In this document: positions 61,016 through 64,000 of the stretch, piece by piece
How positions within the stretch are numbered: position 1 is the first letter of the stretch
Layout: each line of letters opens with the position of its first letter
NCBI GenBank assembly: GCA_016215155.1
Contig: JACRLQ010000098.1
Span: forward strand, 29,186 to 93,185
Length of the DNA: 64,000 bases
Source of the DNA: Nitrospirota bacterium
GTDB lineage: Bacteria > Nitrospirota > Thermodesulfovibrionia > Thermodesulfovibrionales > UBA6898
Direction of reading: 5' to 3'
Translations under genes and position numbers: made by a program
The notes under the pieces: generated by a model
What the model was told of the DNA's origin: nothing
The model's input: the letters and a program-made list of their open reading frames with translations, nothing else
Database searches by the model: none

Positions 61016-61128
61016 GATGAATTATCAAGTTTCACTGGCTGTTATGTCAAATAATGGCTATAATACCCTTGACAGTTTTTTTCATACGGGTTATTTTTAT
61101 TAAGAAAACATTTAACAAGGAGATCGTT

Positions 61129-62076
61129 ATGCGTTATAAAGGGGTACTGCTCGGTTTTTTTCTGGCCTTATTGGTGCTGCCTTCTATAGCCGTTGCCGAA
61201 AGCCATGAAGACAAGGAATATAAGGTCATAAAGGGAGACACCCTCTGGGGGATATCCGGCAAGGAACTAAACGACAGCTTCCTCTGGCCGAAGATATGGA
61301 AGGAAAATCCCGGCATAACAAACCCGGACAAGGTCTATCCGGGGCAGACTATAAAGATACCCCTTTATCTGTTACAGAAGGAAAAGCGGGAAGAACCTGC
61401 AGTTGTTCAGAAAGCACCGGAAATGGCCCCCCCGGCAGTAGTGACTCAGGTGACAGAGACTCCGGCGCCGAAACAGCCGGAACCTGCGCCCCTTAAACCG
61501 CTTGTCGGAAGAAACGCGCTTATAGCCAGCGGATATATAGCTGACTCAGTCAAAGGGATCGGAAGGGTCGATGGGTCTCCATCTGACCGCAGTCTCTTCG
61601 GCAATAACGATATCATATATATTAAAACTGAGCTTCCTGTATCGATAGGTGATAAATTCTATATTTTGCGTGTCGGGCCGCTTGTGACCCATCCGGTTAC
61701 CGGCAAGGCCGCCGGCTACCTGGTCGAGACAAGAGGGATTGCGGAGGTCATTAAATTCGAGAATGGTGCTACAAAGGCCAGGATATCAGAGATGTTTGAC
61801 GATATCCAGGTCAACGACCTGCTCGAAGCCTATTATCAACTGCCGCCTGCGCTTGCCCCTGCTGTCCCGCGAAAACCGGACATTAACGGTACGGTCCTTA
61901 CGTCCCGGAGTCTCCGACTGGTCAGCGGGAACCTCGATATAGTTTATATAGACAAAGGAAGTCTGGACGGCATAGAGACAGGGGACGTTCTGCAGACCCT
62001 CAGGATAGGGAGCCATAAAGTGCCAAACAGCATAATCCAGATAATCAGCACAAATGCCGTAGTGAAGGCTGAATAA
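61129..62076 (+). CDS. LysM-domain secreted protein
   Basis: 315 residues. Signal peptide (1-22, ending SIAVA), LysM peptidoglycan-binding domain (about 29-80: YKVIKGDTLWGISGKEL ... KVYPGQTIKIP), a proline-rich linker (about 90-120), and a C-terminal beta-rich domain with repeated KGS/GxV turns. The ATG at 61129 has AAGGAG nine bases upstream. A periplasmic cell-wall protein; such proteins are often next to DprA/topoisomerase genes, but not here. Confidence 0.85.
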   Translation: MRYKGVLLGFFLALLVLPSIAVAESHEDKEYKVIKGDTLWGISGKELNDSFLWPKIWKENPGITNPDKVYPGQTIKIPLYLLQKEKREEPAVVQKAPEMAPPAVVTQVTETPAPKQPEPAPLKPLVGRNALIASGYIADSVKGIGRVDGSPSDRSLFGNNDIIYIKTELPVSIGDKFYILRVGPLVTHPVTGKAAGYLVETRGIAEVIKFENGATKARISEMFDDIQVNDLLEAYYQLPPALAPAVPRKPDINGTVLTSRSLRLVSGNLDIVYIDKGSLDGIETGDVLQTLRIGSHKVPNSIIQIISTNAVVKAE

Positions 62077-62087
62077 GGGGACCGCCC

Positions 62088-63548
62088 TCAGGCGGTAATT
62101 ATGACCTTCAGGGCGCGCATCCTGCTTGGATGCTTGAGTTTTCTTAACGCCTTTGCCTCGATCTGCCTTACCCGCTCGCGGGTAATCGAGAGGTGTCTGC
62201 CTACCTCTTCCAGGGTATGGTCCCTCTCTACCCCGATACCGAACCTCATGCGGATGACCTTTTCTTCTTTGGGTGTGAGGGATTTAAGTATCAAGAGTAC
62301 CTGGTCGGAGATCTCGTTTCTTTCTGCGTCAGAATAGGGAGAAGGACTGTTTTTGTCGCTGATAAAGTCTTCAAGTTCCGTGTCTTCGTCCCCAACTGGC
62401 GTCTGTAGTGCGATAGGGTCCTGTATAGCCCTGAATACCTCTTCGACCTTTCTGGTGGGGACGACAAGTTTTTTCGCGATCTCTTCATTGCTCGGTTCCC
62501 TGCCGAGTTGCTGGGTCAATTCCCGTGAGGCCTTTGTAACCCTGTTATAAAACTCCATCATATGCACTGGGACCCTGATCGTCTTTGTCTGGTCTATGAG
62601 GGCCCTTGTTATCGCCTGCCTGATCCACCAGGTGGCATAGGTGGAAAACTTGAAGCCCTTTTCATACTTGAACTTATCGACTGCCTTCATAAGGCCTATA
62701 TTGCCCTCCTGGATAAGGTCGAGCAGTGGCAGTCCCCTGCCGACGTAATTTTTGGCTATGTTGACGACGAGCCTGAGGTTGCGTGTTATCAACTCATTCT
62801 TGGCGTCGGTGACCAGGGTGCGGACGTTCGTGATCTTTTCCCACTTCGAGTGCAATTCGTCTATCCTGACCCCGACCTCGGACTCAACACGCCGGTACTC
62901 CGCCCTGATCTCTTTTTCCAGGGTCTCAAGTTTCAGGGGGTTTATCCCTTTGTTCTTTTTCTCCTGGATTAATCTTCTTAAATCCTTGTACGAGCCATAC
63001 CTCGACATCTTTCTGTCGGCTGCCTCGATCTTCCTCATCATGGTGTCGAGCGCCTTTAAGCTCAGGATCATCGCCTCGTCCGGTTTTTCCTCTTCCTCTA
63101 CGGCTTCCTCTTCAGTCTCATCCGGGTCACCTTCCCCGGCGGCCGCCTCTTCCTGGAGACCCTGTTCTATCCGTGAGTATAACGGCATACCGGCAACTAT
63201 GCCGTGGATTATATTTCTTCCTTCCTCCAGCCGTTTGGCAAGTTCCGTTTCCTCGTCCTTGGTCAGGATGGAGATATCTCCCATGGAGTGGAAGTACGCC
63301 TGCACGAGGTCTTCGGCCTTTTCATACTCGCCGGTCTCCTCTTCCTCGGCGACCTCTTCTTCCGCGGCGCCGGCCTCTTCGGCGTCGGTGACCTTGACCC
63401 CCATGTCCTGCAGCAGGTCCATCAGGTCTTCCAGTTCATCAGGAGAGAAAAACTCGGAGGGAAGGGCGTCGTTTATTTCGTCATAGGTAAGAGACCCCCG
63501 TCTCTTTCCCATGTCTATAATCTCCTCGAAAATGTCCCGTTCTCTCAT
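62088..63548 (-). CDS. rpoD: RNA polymerase primary sigma factor
   Basis: 486 residues. The core region 2 reads [35 protein letters not shown], shown here in parts as [17 protein letters not shown] and [16 protein letters not shown]. Region 3 is [17 protein letters not shown]; region 4 has the helix-turn-helix [20 protein letters not shown]. An acidic non-conserved insert (residues 55-75, 140-160) is typical of group 1 factors. The ATG at 63548 follows GAGGAG; a TTG four codons upstream is less likely. Confidence 0.96.
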   Translation of the reverse strand: MRERDIFEEIIDMGKRRGSLTYDEINDALPSEFFSPDELEDLMDLLQDMGVKVTDAEEAGAAEEEVAEEEETGEYEKAEDLVQAYFHSMGDISILTKDEETELAKRLEEGRNIIHGIVAGMPLYSRIEQGLQEEAAAGEGDPDETEEEAVEEEEKPDEAMILSLKALDTMMRKIEAADRKMSRYGSYKDLRRLIQEKKNKGINPLKLETLEKEIRAEYRRVESEVGVRIDELHSKWEKITNVRTLVTDAKNELITRNLRLVVNIAKNYVGRGLPLLDLIQEGNIGLMKAVDKFKYEKGFKFSTYATWWIRQAITRALIDQTKTIRVPVHMMEFYNRVTKASRELTQQLGREPSNEEIAKKLVVPTRKVEEVFRAIQDPIALQTPVGDEDTELEDFISDKNSPSPYSDAERNEISDQVLLILKSLTPKEEKVIRMRFGIGVERDHTLEEVGRHLSITRERVRQIEAKALRKLKHPSRMRALKVIITA

Positions 63549-63682
63549 TCTGCTCCTCAAGTGAAATAATAAAAAAATCCTAAAAGGGCTGGGTTGAGCT
63601 TCCTAGGGTATATTGTACTACTTTTTATTATTTTGACAACAGGAAATGAGGACAGATCGGAGTTTTTTGACATGAGAAACAG

Positions 63683-63719
63683 AAATAAAAAAAAGGCCCG
63701 TAGTGACTACGGGCCTTTT
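63683..63719 (-). terminator. Terminator of the rRNA operon
   Basis: Perfect stem AAAAGGCCCGTAG / CTACGGGCCTTTT with a 3-nt loop, followed on the minus strand by a run of T. It lies 9 bp past the 5S gene. The strongest terminator in the window. Confidence 0.95.
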
Positions 63720-63727
63720 GAAAAAAT

Positions 63728-63841
<114 letters not shown>

Positions 63842-63902
63842 AAACCTTAAATTCAAATAAAAAACCTGTTATATTGACAACAGGAGGGAAAAAGGAAGTA
63901 AG

Positions 63903-64000
63903 GGTCAAGACACACGGCCAATTAGTACTGGTCAGCTGAATGCATTACTGCACTTACACCTCCAGCCTATCGAAGTGGTAGTCTACCACCGGCCTTCAGA
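63903..64000 (-). rRNA. 23S ribosomal RNA, 3' end (partial)
   Basis: The last bases of the window are the reverse complement of the conserved 23S 3' region (ACCAGTACTAATTGGCCGTG preceded by the TGCAGTAATGCATTCAGCTG helix). The gene continues beyond the window. The exact 3' end is approximate. Confidence 0.93.

Overview
The window most likely comes from a Gram-negative, anaerobic or microaerophilic sulfur-metabolising bacterium of the Nitrospirota type (Thermodesulfovibrionia-like). The Gram-negative reading rests on lpxB and waaA. The sulfur reading rests on one minus-strand cluster, sat-aprB-aprA-qmoA-qmoB-qmoC, followed by a CBS-domain gene and a membrane pyrophosphatase, hppA. The phylum is an inference from gene content and order; the only rRNA present is 5S and the 3' edge of 23S.

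Layout. 0-4.5 kb: minus-strand lipopolysaccharide operon (Gfo/Idh oxidoreductase, DegT aminotransferase, lpxB, waaA). 4.9-10.3 kb: DUF401 permease, a MITE-like repeat, a PilZ protein, murA, a 618-residue conserved unknown, tRNA-Cys and tRNA-Gly. 10.4-12.4 kb: trpE-trpG. 12.4-14.5 kb: an accessory island with an intact RelE/Phd toxin-antitoxin pair among remnants of a type I restriction locus (HsdR head, DinD-like piece, frameshifted Bro-N gene, second Bro-N piece). 14.6-16.7 kb: YkgJ-type protein, then a glutaredoxin / ferredoxin-thioredoxin reductase / unknown operon. 16.7-28.2 kb: the sulfur-energy cluster. Sat activates sulfate to APS, AprBA reduces APS to sulfite (or runs in reverse), QmoABC links AprBA to the menaquinone pool, and HppA recovers energy from the pyrophosphate.

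28.7-30.9 kb holds housekeeping genes. 31.9-35.4 kb is a second accessory island: a ubiquitin-like conjugation operon (Ubl remnant, E2, JAB peptidase, E1). Its Ubl gene is cut by a transposase element with 27-bp inverted repeats, and its E1 gene carries a 30-bp tandem duplication. 35.7-42.5 kb: a secreted repeat protein, a zinc-ribbon/HEAT protein with a decayed copy of its head upstream, a hybrid PAS histidine kinase and a diguanylate cyclase. 42.6-49.5 kb: a glutaredoxin/thioredoxin-reductase fusion and a complete haem-copper oxidase operon (SCO, subunits I, III, IV and II, haem O synthase), so oxygen can be reduced as well. 49.5-56.3 kb: PhoB/PhoR, two aldolases, a TrxR-like flavoprotein, a cupredoxin and a GalT-like enzyme. 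56.6-62 kb: DUF234 ATPase, tRNA-Arg, lipoprotein, nitroreductase, radical SAM protein, LysM protein. The window ends with rpoD and the 3' end of a minus-strand rRNA operon.

The two observations most worth following are: (1) a small NifU-domain gene at 59185-59436 (minus) in which the second cysteine of the cluster-binding CxxC is an in-frame TGA followed by a SECIS-like hairpin, a candidate selenoprotein; (2) the Ubl-E2-JAB-E1 operon with its Ubl gene truncated by a mobile element.
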